Below, piece by piece: positions 29,749 through 40,043 of a DNA stretch of 64,000 nt (within the stretch, counting starts at the first letter, position 1; every line of letters starts with the position of its first letter). The DNA is from Sporisorium sorghi (taxonomy: Eukaryota > Basidiomycota > Ustilaginomycetes > Ustilaginales > Ustilaginaceae). The stretch lies in assembly GCA_023212695.1 (NCBI GenBank), contig JALCCG010000033.1, positions 51,941 to 115,940 on the forward strand, read 5' to 3'. Below the pieces are notes generated by a model, which was given only the letters and a program-made list of their open reading frames with translations, had not been told where the DNA came from and did no database searches. A program made the translations under genes and the position numbers.

Positions 29749-30740
29749 ATGTCGCAGTACCCTTCGGCCGCTCCAGGCCAAAAGACGTTCAAGCTCAATA
29801 CCGGTGCCGAGATCCCCGTCGTCGGCTTGGGCACATGGCAGTCGGCTCCTGGCGAGGTGGCCAAGGCTGTCGAGAGCGCGCTTCGATCGGGTTACCGCCA
29901 CATCGACGCAGCTTGGATCTACGGCAACGAGAGCGAGGTTGGCCAGGGTATCAAGGCCTCTGGCGTGCCCCGCTCCGAGATCTTCGTCACGACCAAGGTG
30001 TGGTGCACGTACCAGCGCAACCCGGAAGCGTGTCTGGACGAATCGCTGCAGAAGCTCGGACTGGAGTACGTCGACCTGCTGCTGGTGCACTGGCCTGTGC
30101 CGATGGAGAGGCGAGGCGACGAAAAGATGCCGCTCAACGAGGATGGCACGCGTGCCGTCGACCGCGACTGGACGCCCGAGCAGACGTGGGAGCTGATGGA
30201 GAAGCTGCCTGCGACGGGCAAGACCAAGGCGATCGGCGTGTCGAACTGGAGCATCCCGTTCCTCGAGAAGCTGCTGGCCATGGCAAAGATCGTACCCGCT
30301 GCTAACCAGTAAGTACCAGAATAGAGACGGAGACAATGCGAACACAGAAACATGACCCGCACCCCGACCATCCATCTACTCTTGTTCAAACGCAGGGTGG
30401 AGCTGCACCCATTTCTTCCGCAGCACGATCTGGTCAAGTACTGCCTTGATAAGGGCATCCTGCCGCAGGGTTACTCGCCGCTCGGCTCGTCTGGTGGACC
30501 CGTGCTGCAGGACGAGCTGGTCCAGTCGATCGCCAAGGCACACGGCGCCGACCCCGCGCAGGTGGTCATCTCGTGGGCCGCACAGAGGGGCGTCGTGGCG
30601 CTGCCCAAGAGTGTTACGCCCAGCCGAATCGAGACCAACGGCAAGCTGATTGTTCTCTCGGACGACGAGATGCTGAAGCTCAACGAACTGCACAAACAGG
30701 ACGGCAAGTCGATCCGCCTCGTGAAGCCCAACGTAAGTTG

Positions 30741-30787
<47 letters not shown>

Positions 30788-30884
30788 GTCAACGCCAGGT
30801 AGCTGTGCACGATAGTAGCTGACAGATTCTCTCGTGTGTCTGCCTTTCTCTTACTTGCAGTGGGGTGTGGACCTCGGATGGTAA
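29749..30884 (+). CDS. Aldo-keto reductase (AKR3/GCY1-like)
   Basis: Three exons: 29749-30308, 30396-30732 and 30861-30884. Introns are 87 nt (GTAAGT...CGCAG) and 128 nt (GTAAGT...TTGCAG, with a CTGAC branch-like site). The product is 306 aa, the normal AKR length. The catalytic tetrad is visible: D53 and Y58 in HIDAAWIYGNE, K83 in VTTKVW and H114 in LLLVHWPV. The exon 1-2 junction restores AANQVELHPFLPQ, a classic AKR motif. LPKSVTPSRI is the NADP-binding segment. The last exon encodes only WGVDLGW plus the stop. Such enzymes reduce aldehydes and sugars such as glyceraldehyde, xylose or arabinose with NADPH; the real substrate is not shown. The second intron carries a 43-T run. Confidence 0.9.
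30743..30785. repeat. T43 homopolymer inside aldo-keto reductase intron 2
   Basis: Forty-three consecutive T's start 10 nt after the donor GT. The tract lies far upstream of the acceptor (30860), so it is not the usual 3' polypyrimidine tract. Its exact length may be affected by sequencing. Confidence 0.9.
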
Positions 30885-32113
30885 AAGGTCTGCAAGAGCT
30901 TCTTTTGCGAACCTTGCTGCTCTGTCTACTGCAGCCTGGCTCGGTCAGCCCTTCAGATAGCAAGTTGGACGATGGCACATGAATGCTCCAGCAATCAAGT
31001 CGATCTCAAACGACCCGCGAAGAGAGGTGAAGAGTCCATCCCGATAACTTGCTTGTCGATGTAGCGATGCGCCACGCAGAGCCTTCATGTGGAGGCGTGA
31101 CTACAAAAAAAAAAAAAAAAAGAAGAAAACGAGCGCGGTGTGATTTTAGGGAGAGCCTGAGCTTGCTCGCAGCGGACGAGCCACGCAGCGGCAAGAGCCT
31201 GTCGTCCACCTTTTCCCGCGCACCATACAACGCAGTGCAAGACAAGTTCATAGCAGACCAGATTGATCGATGGCAGCCCGCACGGCTAGTCCGGGAGGAA
31301 AGCGAACCGTAGGTCTGCTTTGGAACGCTTCACGATTGAGAGTCGAGCGTCGATTGGGAAAAAAAAAAAAAGTGAGAAAATTCAGGGTTCAGTGTCAGAG
31401 AAAGTTCGGTGAGCCAGTCAGTCAGTCAAGCGCCTCTAAGCTGGTGAGACACGCGCAGTCTCTGTGCGTGAGAAAGAAATCTCTCAGATTGCAATCAACA
31501 CTTTTTTTTTTTGTGCTTTCGACTCAGCCGTCGTCGACCTCGTCGTCTTCGTGCTTCTCACCATCACATCCGCCATCCCTGCGTACAAGGCGACAACATT
31601 CTTGTTCATCCCACACGCCCATCAGTCCAAATTCACGCGCGCTCGAAATCATTCGATCGATTGCGACTGCATCAACCGCGTCCAACTCAGCCTCAATTTG
31701 GCTGCAGCGGATCACTTACTTGGATCATCCACGAGTCCGCAAACTCGACTTGCCTCTCTTCCGCAACCATCAACTCCTTCCTCAACGCATCTTTGCTCAG
31801 CTTGCTCGCAGCATCATCGCTCTCCGCACTCATATCCGCACAACTCTTCCGGTAGCGCAGTGCAGAAGAGCTCATCGAACTACACCACAGCTAAAAGCCG
31901 CAGTCGATTCATCTGTCTCTTCCGCTCTCCGCCTTTGCGTTGCGTCGCCTCGTGTCGCTTCACACCTCTTCGCCTCCTCTTTCCGCTCCCTGTGGTAATC
32001 ACGCATGACTCTCGCACCTTCGCCATCACACGGCATCGCCATCCACTTCGAGCCATCGGCTGCTGCATTCTGAGCTCACCAAAGAGCTGGTCACCGCCGG
32101 CTCACGAGCAGAG
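30885..32113. other. Intergenic region aldo-keto reductase to ULP2
   Basis: The 1.2 kb stretch contains the aldo-keto reductase 3' flank and the ULP2 promoter and leader. It has A17 at 31105-31121, an A run at about 31359-31371, T11 at 31502-31512, a GTCA-type repeat near 31415 and a long pyrimidine-rich stretch from about 31510 on. A 22-codon upstream ORF (32005-32073) ends 40 nt before the ULP2 ATG. Confidence 0.45.
32005..32073 (+). other. Upstream ORF in ULP2 leader (22 codons)
   Basis: An ATG and stop enclose 22 codons (MTLAPSPSHGIAIHF...) 40 nt upstream of the ULP2 start. If the transcript begins further upstream, it could lower ULP2 translation. No conservation can be judged from one sequence. 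Confidence 0.3.
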
Positions 32114-32600
32114 ATGGCACGCAACCTCACTTCTGACGACTACAGGACGGTCAACTCGTTTCATGGCATCCCTACTTCCGCTCCAAATCCGAAACGCACA
32201 CTCATAGCTGTTCCAAAGGACGGAGATACGCCCGGAAATCGCTCGTCATCCTCGTCCAATGGCCGACCTAAACGCAAGAAAGACAAGCTTCCAAGCCATC
32301 CAACCACCTTTCAGGACAATCTGCATAGCAAAGATGATCCCATAGTGCGTCCCTTCACCTCGAACGGCACAGCTAGGCGTGCCAGCTCCAGCTCCCGCTC
32401 GGTTGCCCAACCAACTCCTTCGCCCAACTCACAGGCGCGTCCGCATCCCACCACTTCGTCCAGCGCCATCTACGTCGATATACCAACTTCGAGCAAGCCC
32501 GACAAGGGCAAAGGCAGAGCACAGAATGTCTCGCCCCGCACCACCCGCTCCAAATCCCTGCGCAAAGCTTCCGCACAAACAGAGACCATCGACCTCGCCA

Positions 32601-32645
<45 letters not shown>

Positions 32646-35600
32646 CTCAATTCGTTACCGAGTCATCTTCCAGCAGTCGCGCATCCAGACTTGCCTCCAA
32701 GGAAGCTATCACCAACCCTGCCTTGCTAGCCAAGGCCAAGCGGCTTAGGCACCGCGCCGCGTCCTCGCCTACATCATCCATGCTCTCCCCTGCGGTGCCA
32801 GACGCCTTTTACGCTCGTCCTGAAACGTATCGCTCTCAACCCGCAAATCGACCTCACCCCTTGTTCAAGCATGGACGTCCAGATGGACCCATCCAGCTTG
32901 AGGAGCCTCGGCCACGTCGCCCATCAGGCTCCACACCCGTCGTGCACGTTCGAGAAAGCCCCGATCCGGAGCCTGATCTTGAGATAATTCCGCCTTACCG
33001 GCTCAATCGAGGGTCATCAGGTCAACAGCGTTCCAAGATGGTCGACCGCATGAAGCCAAAAGCGCGCTCGCCCAATCAAGCGGACTCATTGGCACGACCT
33101 TCTTCGTCATCCGCGGTCACCGCGGTCTCGCCTTCACGCTCTCCAGCTCGCTCGCCACACTCCAAGCCAAGTCATCCCGAGCTGAGCCCTTCGCCGCAGG
33201 ACCAGGACGTCAACGGCTCCTCCAAAGGCCGCAAGCGTTTGCGTATCGACGCTGGAGCGTCGCCTTCTCAGGAGAAGCGCGCCTATGACGAAAAGATCAA
33301 GTTTCCTTACGAGCTCCGGCTCCAAGCTGTCGTCATATCCGACACATGGAGATCACGCGACCCTGAGCGCCCGCTGCTCCTCTTGAATACGCAGGCCCTC
33401 TTCTTCGGTATGCACCCTGGAAATACGATCAGGATCCGATATGCCGACATACGCCAGATCGTCGCCAGCCAGCTCGACGTCGAGGATTGCGGCATTTTGT
33501 GCTTGACTCTGACGCCCAACTCCGAGAGCGCAGCCACCGTGCAAAAAGTCTTCTCCGAGTATGATCCTCGCGCTTCTGGCGAAGCCTCCCAGATCCAACT
33601 TATCGCGCACGAATCGTCGCAACTCGACCTTATCAAGCACAAGCGTGCCATAGATGTGGTCATCAAGGCATGCTGCGAATTATCATCAGAGAGCGTCAAA
33701 ACCCTATGGCTCGACGAGCACAGCACCAAAAGCAAGATCATAAGTGTCGAACACGTCAAGCGACTTCGCTGGCCTGATCCTTCAAACACGCTGGGTCAGA
33801 CACAGCAAGTTCCGCCAGTGCAGCCACGCGCAAAGCGGACACTCATCTTTCCAGGCGCGGGTCGCATGCCGAACAACGAGGTACGAGAATCCACTCGCGC
33901 AATCACCACCTACAAGACAACGGCGCCGCGCAAAAAGACGTTTAATATCCAGCCGGATTCTCCCAACTCTTCCGCCAATATGCCTGTCGATGTAGACATG
34001 CAGGATGCCCGCTCGAGGTCAAAATCACCAATCTTGGCCCCTCTTACCATACCAAAGGCCAAGCCTGCTTCCGTCCCAGCTCCCAAGGTGGAAGTGCGCC
34101 GCCCACGCGTATCGTCAGACGGAATCATTCTCCGCTATCCCTACGAAGGTACCGGCTCCATGTCGCTGCGAGAATCGGATTTCGACAAGCTTCTCGATGG
34201 CGGCCTGCTCAACGACGTCGTCATCGAGTTTGGCATCAAGTTCATCCTCGACGAGATCCGTGCCAAAGATCCGGATCTGGCGGACAGCATCTACGTCTTC
34301 AATACGTTTTTCTTCCCCATCTTGATGTCCGATTCTGTCGAGAACAGCTATGCCAAGCTGCGAAGATGGACCGCCAAAGACGATCTCTTCTCGAAAAAGT
34401 ACATCATCATCCCTGTCAACGAGAACTACCACTGGTATTTGGCCCTCATCGTCAACCCGGGTTTCATCTTGACCGAACACAGCAAGGACACTTCGAGCGA
34501 GCAAGACAAGGAAGAAGTCGCCATGGCCCTGACGATGCCGTGGGAGGACTCGAAACGCCAGCCATCCTCGCACAAAGGGAGTGCCGCAACCGAGAGCAAA
34601 GAAGCTGCGCCTGAAGCGCGCCAGACAGCCACGGATTTCGGCAGCCAAGAGCCCGAAACACCTCCTCTGCCTCCACTGCAGCTTCCATTGCAATCCTTCG
34701 GAAACATCCAAGCTTCTCTCCCCACTCCGATCGATGTAGACAAGGACTCTCAAGATGAGACGTCGACCAAAAAGCCAACGGCGACGGCGACCGATCCCGA
34801 TCAGTTGATCATCATCACCCTCGACAGTCTCGCACAACGACACGTCAAGCTGGGCAACAAGATGTTCGAGTATCTGTGGCGCGAAGCTTGGGACAAGAAG
34901 AAGTCGACCATCTTGAAGCAACCGAAAGAGCCGGTCGACGATAAAGGCAAGCAGACGAAGTCGAACGAGGACGCCAAGGAAGCCAATCCTCCGGAGCGCT
35001 CGGACGAGATCGCAGATGCACACGCGGGCGAGAGCGAGAAAGAAGCTGCAAAGGCTCAAGCAAAGGAGACGACGCCAAAGGATACGACTGACGAGGTCGT
35101 CGAAGAGCCTGCTGCCCCAGAGGAGGGTGTTCGCCTCGTGCAGGTCCAAGACACGCGAAGACCCGCCGCACCTGCAAACACCACGTCAGCGGAAGCCGAG
35201 GCATGGGCCAAAAGCCTTTCCAAGGCGGTCTATATCAGTGCGCAGGTGCCGGAGCAGCCCAACTTTTGCGATTGCGGCATCTACCTGCTGCACTACATTG
35301 ACCGCTTCTTCCGCGAACCAGAAAAGTTGCTCAAGCTCATGGTGGATGCCAAGGACAGGCTCAGCAGCGCCAACAAAGCGGGCCCATCCATCCGACAGCA
35401 GGTGAGGAAGGGCATCGAGGAAAGCGTCGAAGCCTACTGGCAGGCAGGCGAGGTGAGCTCGAAGCGGGCATATTGGCGATCCAAGCTGGTCGAGCTTTCA
35501 GAGGGATGGGAAGAGTACAAGAAGCGGAAGGAAGAGAATGCGGCCAAGAGCGAGCAAGAGCAGACGAAGCCAGAGAAAGACGACAAGGAGCCGGAGGTCG

Positions 35601-36036
35601 CTGCACTCCAGCAGAAGCCGGCGCCCTCGCCACCGCGAAAGGATGACGGGGACGTTCCGATGCCTGATGCCGACAGTGGCGTCCTCACGGAGGAAGCAAA
35701 GAGCTTGCAACAAGACGAGAAGCCGGCTGAAGTGGACATGGTGGATAGCCTGGGCATGACGGCTGTCTCCTTGGACGACATTGAGCGTTCCGTCAACGAC
35801 TGCGTGCGCGGCAAAGATCCTGCGGCATCGCTCGCCGTCGATAGCATCCTCGCGCAGGCTATGACGATGCAGCATGGTCCGCTGTCTCAGCAACATATCC
35901 AGCAGCTGCAGATGGAGGACCGTGAGCAGACAGACCAGCCGGAAACCGATCCCGGATGGCGCTCCAATCTGAGGGACACGGGTGCTCCCAGCTCCGCCGT
36001 GCCTTCGGTGGCCGATCCTGGATCGCCAGCATTGGC

Positions 36037-36071
<35 letters not shown>

Positions 36072-36451
36072 TCGAGGCACCGCCCGAGCCACTGGTGCTG
36101 GACAAGAAGGAAGCGCAGGAGCCGGTTCGAGCATCGCCTACGCTCTCGGCTTCGTCCGTTACCTCGCAGCAGCCTCGGGAGCAAAGGCACGAGCAATCGC
36201 AGCAGCAGCAGGAGGGGTCGCGGACCACGCCGTCAGCGTTTGGCGCCAGCATGCTGGCTACGGCATTGCAGTCAAGCTCTTCCGAAACTCGACCCTCGCT
36301 TTCATTCTCCAGCAGCAAGAATCTTGCGCTGGACGCGGTGCGAGATGACGAGGACGTGTCGATGGACGGCGAGGTCAGCAAAGCGTCGAGCCAGATGGCG
36401 CCCGAGTCAATTTCGAGCTCATCTTCGTCGTCTTCTGATGACGATACGTAG
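32114..36451 (+). CDS. ULP2: SUMO-specific protease, Ulp2/SENP6-7 type
   Basis: This is a 1445-aa cysteine protease. The first ~670 residues are Ser/Pro/basic-rich with a 13-Asp run (GAC repeat at 32603-32641), plus a folded-looking segment at about 395-520 (FPYELRLQAVVISDTW), possibly PH-like. The C48 domain begins near 675 (ILRYPYEGTGSMSLRESDFDKL). The catalytic residues are H773 (NYHWYLALI), D904 (ITLDSL), Q1048 (VPEQPN) and C1054 (FCDCGIYLLHYIDRFF). H-D and D-C spacings of 131 and 150 are far longer than in Ulp1 (about 17 and 50), showing two acidic or charged inserts, a Ulp2/SENP6-7 feature. The tail after 1100 is acidic with an alanine run (GCT repeat near 36040-36067). It should trim poly-SUMO chains in the nucleus. 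It converges on the sorbitol-dehydrogenase-like gene at 179 bp. Confidence 0.92.
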
Positions 36452-36630
36452 GCGGTTTGACGTAATTTTTGAAAGAATCGCAGTCAATAACAGACCAACA
36501 AGTGTGAGAGTGAGATTGCTCGAAACCAGTGAAGCGCGATGGTCTATGGTGAAGAGAATGTACAGCACGAGAAATGACCGCAAGGCGGGAAGATGCGAAC
36601 AGAGACGGAAGTGAACGAGAGAAAGCAAGT

Positions 36631-38079
36631 CTAAGGCTCATCATCGGTAATGAACACCTTGACGACGCCACGGCCATGTACAGCATCCTTGCCGTTAGCG
36701 AGCGTTTCGAACGCCTTGACGGCGTCCTTCAACGGGTAAGCGTGCGAGACCAAGTTGTCGATGCCGCCCATCTTCTTGCCTGCACCCTGGCCCTCTTTCG
36801 CATCACCCTCCTGGTGCTGTTGCTGGGCGTGTACGCCGCCGCCTTGGGCGCGCAGGGTGCCGCCGGCGAGGAGGCCGAGGGCGATGGGGTAGGTGTTGGC
36901 GTAGCGGAAGACGCCTACGATGTCGACCTCGCGCAGGGCGGCTGCGCCGATGGGGAGGGTTTGGATGGGGTTGCCCATGCCGATGAGGACGATTTTGCCG
37001 CCTGCGCGGGTGGCGAAGATGCCGGTCTGGACGCAGGCGGGGACGCCGGTGCACTCGAAGACGACGTCGAAGCCTTCGGTGGCGAGGTCGAGGGGTGCGG
37101 GTTGCGCGGCGAAGCCGGTCGCGGTCGAGGTGGGCGTTGAGGAGATGGCTTGGAGCAGGAGGGCGGCGGAGGACGAGGCGGAGGCGATGGCGGCTTTGTC
37201 CTCTGCAGCGCGGCGGGCGCGCGGGTCCGCCTCGTCACCAGCAGCGCTAGCAGCAGGGGCAGCACGCGGGAGCAGGTACGTCGCGTCCGCCCACCCGTTG
37301 GCCGCAGCAAACTTGAGCTTGCCCTCGTCGATATCAACCGCAGCGACGAAGCTCGCGCCGCTCGCCTTGGCCGCCGCACACGCCAGCAGCCCCACCGCAC
37401 CCGCACCGTACACCAGCACACTCTGCCCCGGCTGCAGCTGACTCCTCCGAATCCCCTGCAGCACCACGCTCAGCGGCTCGCACAACGCCGCTGAAGTCAG
37501 GGACACATTGGCGGGCAGCTTGTGCACCAGCCACGACGGCCAGTTCATGTACTTCTGCAGCGTGCCGTCGAGGTGCGGGTGCGTCTTGGCCGACGACGCG
37601 AAGCGCATCTGCTTGCACAGGTTGTAGCGGCCATCGCGGCATTTGGGGCACGAGCCGCAGAAGCGCCCGGCTTCGATCGCAACGCGATCGCCAACGGCCA
37701 AAGAGGCGGAGGCGGGCACGTTGGGTCCGAGTGCGACAATCTCGCCCGCGGACTCGTGCCCGAGACACATCGAGTGTTGGAGGGCAAAGTCGCCATTGCG
37801 CCCGTGAAGGTAGTAGTGCAGGTCCGAACCGCACAGGCCCGTGGCGCGGACGCGGATCTGCACTTCGTCGCCCGTGGGCGCGGCGTAGGGGCGTTCTTCG
37901 ATGCGCAGGTCCTTGGCGCCGTGCAGCACGGCGGAGGTGTTGGGGCCGAACGAGGTGGCCGAGGATGAGCCGGCGGTGGTGGTGCCGTTCATTTCGCCGT
38001 TGGTGGCAGCAGCAGCTCCGTTTTGCTTGGCGATGGGGGCTGCGACGGGGGCGGAATCTGTGACGGCGATGGGAGACAT
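36631..38079 (-). CDS. Zinc-dependent polyol dehydrogenase (sorbitol/L-iditol dehydrogenase-like MDR)
   Basis: This is a 482-aa MDR enzyme, well above the usual ~360. Catalytic zinc: C83 in GLCGSDLHYYLHG, H108-E109 in LGHES, and E201 in CEPLSV. Structural zinc cysteines are 141, 144, 147 and 155 (CGSCPKCRDGRYNLC). The nucleotide motif is GAGAVG at 225-230, with VAAVDIDEGKL suggesting NAD. Extra length comes from a 50-residue Ala/Thr-rich N-terminus, a ~50-residue low-complexity insert at about 265-320 within the Rossmann domain and a Gln/Gly-rich insert near 425. Substrate is likely a polyol (sorbitol, xylitol or similar). I start at MSPIAVTDS (38079); the frame is open 55 codons further upstream with a poorly conserved sequence. 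It is divergent from the M43 protease gene over about 2 kb. Confidence 0.85.
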   Translation of the reverse strand: MSPIAVTDSAPVAAPIAKQNGAAAATNGEMNGTTTAGSSSATSFGPNTSAVLHGAKDLRIEERPYAAPTGDEVQIRVRATGLCGSDLHYYLHGRNGDFALQHSMCLGHESAGEIVALGPNVPASASLAVGDRVAIEAGRFCGSCPKCRDGRYNLCKQMRFASSAKTHPHLDGTLQKYMNWPSWLVHKLPANVSLTSAALCEPLSVVLQGIRRSQLQPGQSVLVYGAGAVGLLACAAAKASGASFVAAVDIDEGKLKFAAANGWADATYLLPRAAPAASAAGDEADPRARRAAEDKAAIASASSSAALLLQAISSTPTSTATGFAAQPAPLDLATEGFDVVFECTGVPACVQTGIFATRAGGKIVLIGMGNPIQTLPIGAAALREVDIVGVFRYANTYPIALGLLAGGTLRAQGGGVHAQQQHQEGDAKEGQGAGKKMGGIDNLVSHAYPLKDAVKAFETLANGKDAVHGRGVVKVFITDDEP

Positions 38080-40043
38080 TGCGAACGAACGACCGTATGG
38101 ATCGTGTGTGAGATGGGTATGGTGTTGGCGAGGGAAGGTCGAAGGTAGAAGAGAAGGAACGAAGGGGAACCAGGTTAGCAAGTCTGTGTAATATGAACGC
38201 ACGACCCCGGCAGATGTGGGTCCCGTCCCCAGCAGCAGCAGCAAGAAGGCTTGACAAACACAAGCGGCGGCGGCGGCGGGGCAGAGCCGGTGGGAATGAA
38301 GCTGACTCCGTTCAATAAGGGACGCTCACGGAGAGAGAGAGGGACAGAGAAGCATTACCCGGAAGGCTGAGCCAAAGTGGGTGGGGGGACGGCAGGATGG
38401 GGAATGGTACTGGCTGAACCGGGGTGGGGAATGGGAAAGAGGCGTGCAACACAGTATGCCGGTACGCCTCGGACCGACCACGCTTGCTTTGCAACGCTGC
38501 TACCATGTGCGGGACGTTGCTCCTTCTCGTGGGAAGGAAAAGCCACGCTCGTTCGCTTTCGCACACAAAAGGGGTGAGAAACTTACTAAAGACTTGTACG
38601 TAGCCGGCAAGATGGTCCGGGGCAAAGAGAATGGAACAGATGGTGATGGCACCAAGCTGAGATGCACATTAACCCAAACTGTCGAAGGTGAGGAAAGCGC
38701 GGGGAAGCCCGAGCACAAGGCCAGAGTTGCAGAATTGACCGCCGCCGCCGCCGCCGCCTTGTTCTTCCAGAAAGAGTGTGAGTGTCGTACGGGCGCTGCA
38801 ATGGAGAAAATATTGCGGAGGTCTCGACAACAGCAACAGCAACAGCGAGAGAGAGAGAGAGAGAGAGCAAAACGTGCCACTTTGCCTGTCTTTGCCCCGC
38901 TTCTTTCTTCGCCGGAACGATGAATTCACGGCGAGAACCAAAATGAGCCCGCCGGACCGCCCTTCCGGTGTTCCTGAGCACCGCATGAAAAAGAGATCGG
39001 GAGATTTTAAGATAGCTTGACAGCTGCCCCGATCGATTTGCCATCAACGCGCCGTTTCTGACATGTCACACTGTGCAAGCGCGAAGATCCTCATGACAGC
39101 TGCATACTCTTGACCCATACCCTTCCTGCAAGCCAAGCCCTCGTCGTCCATCATCATGCCGAAAACGTAGACATTGATCGTCCTCGCTTGCTCGCTGCTG
39201 CACGCTGTAGATCTTGCCAAAACTAGAAAGGTCTCGGCATCGCCAACTTGGCGCTCCAAACGCCGTACATCACCGCCGCCATTTCCACCTTGAAGCCGCA
39301 GTGCCACAGATCTGGTTCACGCCGTGCCTTTCTGAAGAGGTGCAAGCTCTTCCTGCAGTCTGCACGGACTCCATCTGGGGTTGAGCTCTGAGCTATGCGA
39401 TGCTAGTCGACCTTGTGGTGCAGCTCGATCCATGGCATCTATGATGGGGCGCCGTCGAAGCTCCTCCAGTGTGCGTCCCTGTCCCGTTGCATGAGGCGCC
39501 GTTGCGAATGTGTGGAACGAGATATCAAGCCTCCTTTCTGTCTCGGTTGCTGCGAATCCTTCTTATAGATGCTTTGAATTGTGCGAGAACGTCTTGACCT
39601 CTTCCTTCGCTCTCTCAGTATCGACCATATTTGTATCACTCCTCTGTTTCAGTCTCTTTCTTCTCCATCACAACCAGACAGCCTTCGATAGGCTACACTG
39701 TATCAGCAACCGCTGTATCTTTTTTTCAAGCTTCACCAGCTCGCCGGTCGAGTTCATCGTTGTATCACCTTCTGCACACCGCATCTCCTGCATCTCTGTA
39801 ACACCATCGCAAAGCTTCTCGACTTAGACGCTTCAACTGCATTCATCATCGACCACCAGCTCGCATTCGACCGCACAGCAACCGTTCTTACAGTCTCAAA
39901 GATCCGCCGCATCGCTCAACCTGTATACATAGATCCAGCTTTGACTTTACACTCACCTACACTTCTTTCTTTTCTGCTCAGAACAGGTTTCACTCCTTCC
40001 TCAACGATCTCTCTCAAAGGTTATAGACGGTAGACGATAGAAA
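38080..40043. other. 2 kb divergent intergenic region, polyol dehydrogenase / M43 protease
   Basis: No supported gene. It contains a GCGGCG run near 38265, a GA run near 38331-38341, a CAGCAA/(GA)n compound microsatellite at about 38829-38867, and a pyrimidine-rich stretch from about 39600 to 40020 that looks like the M43 leader. Small open frames are unlike known proteins and are dominated by simple sequence. Confidence 0.45.
38847..38867. repeat. (GA)n microsatellite
   Basis: About ten GA units adjoin three CAGCAA-like units, in the spacer upstream of the polyol dehydrogenase. Confidence 0.9.

Noticed and set aside
34115..35149. Minus-strand open frame opposite the Ulp2 protease domain
   Set aside because: The opposite strand holds the intact His-Asp-Gln-Cys protease core; this is a shadow frame.
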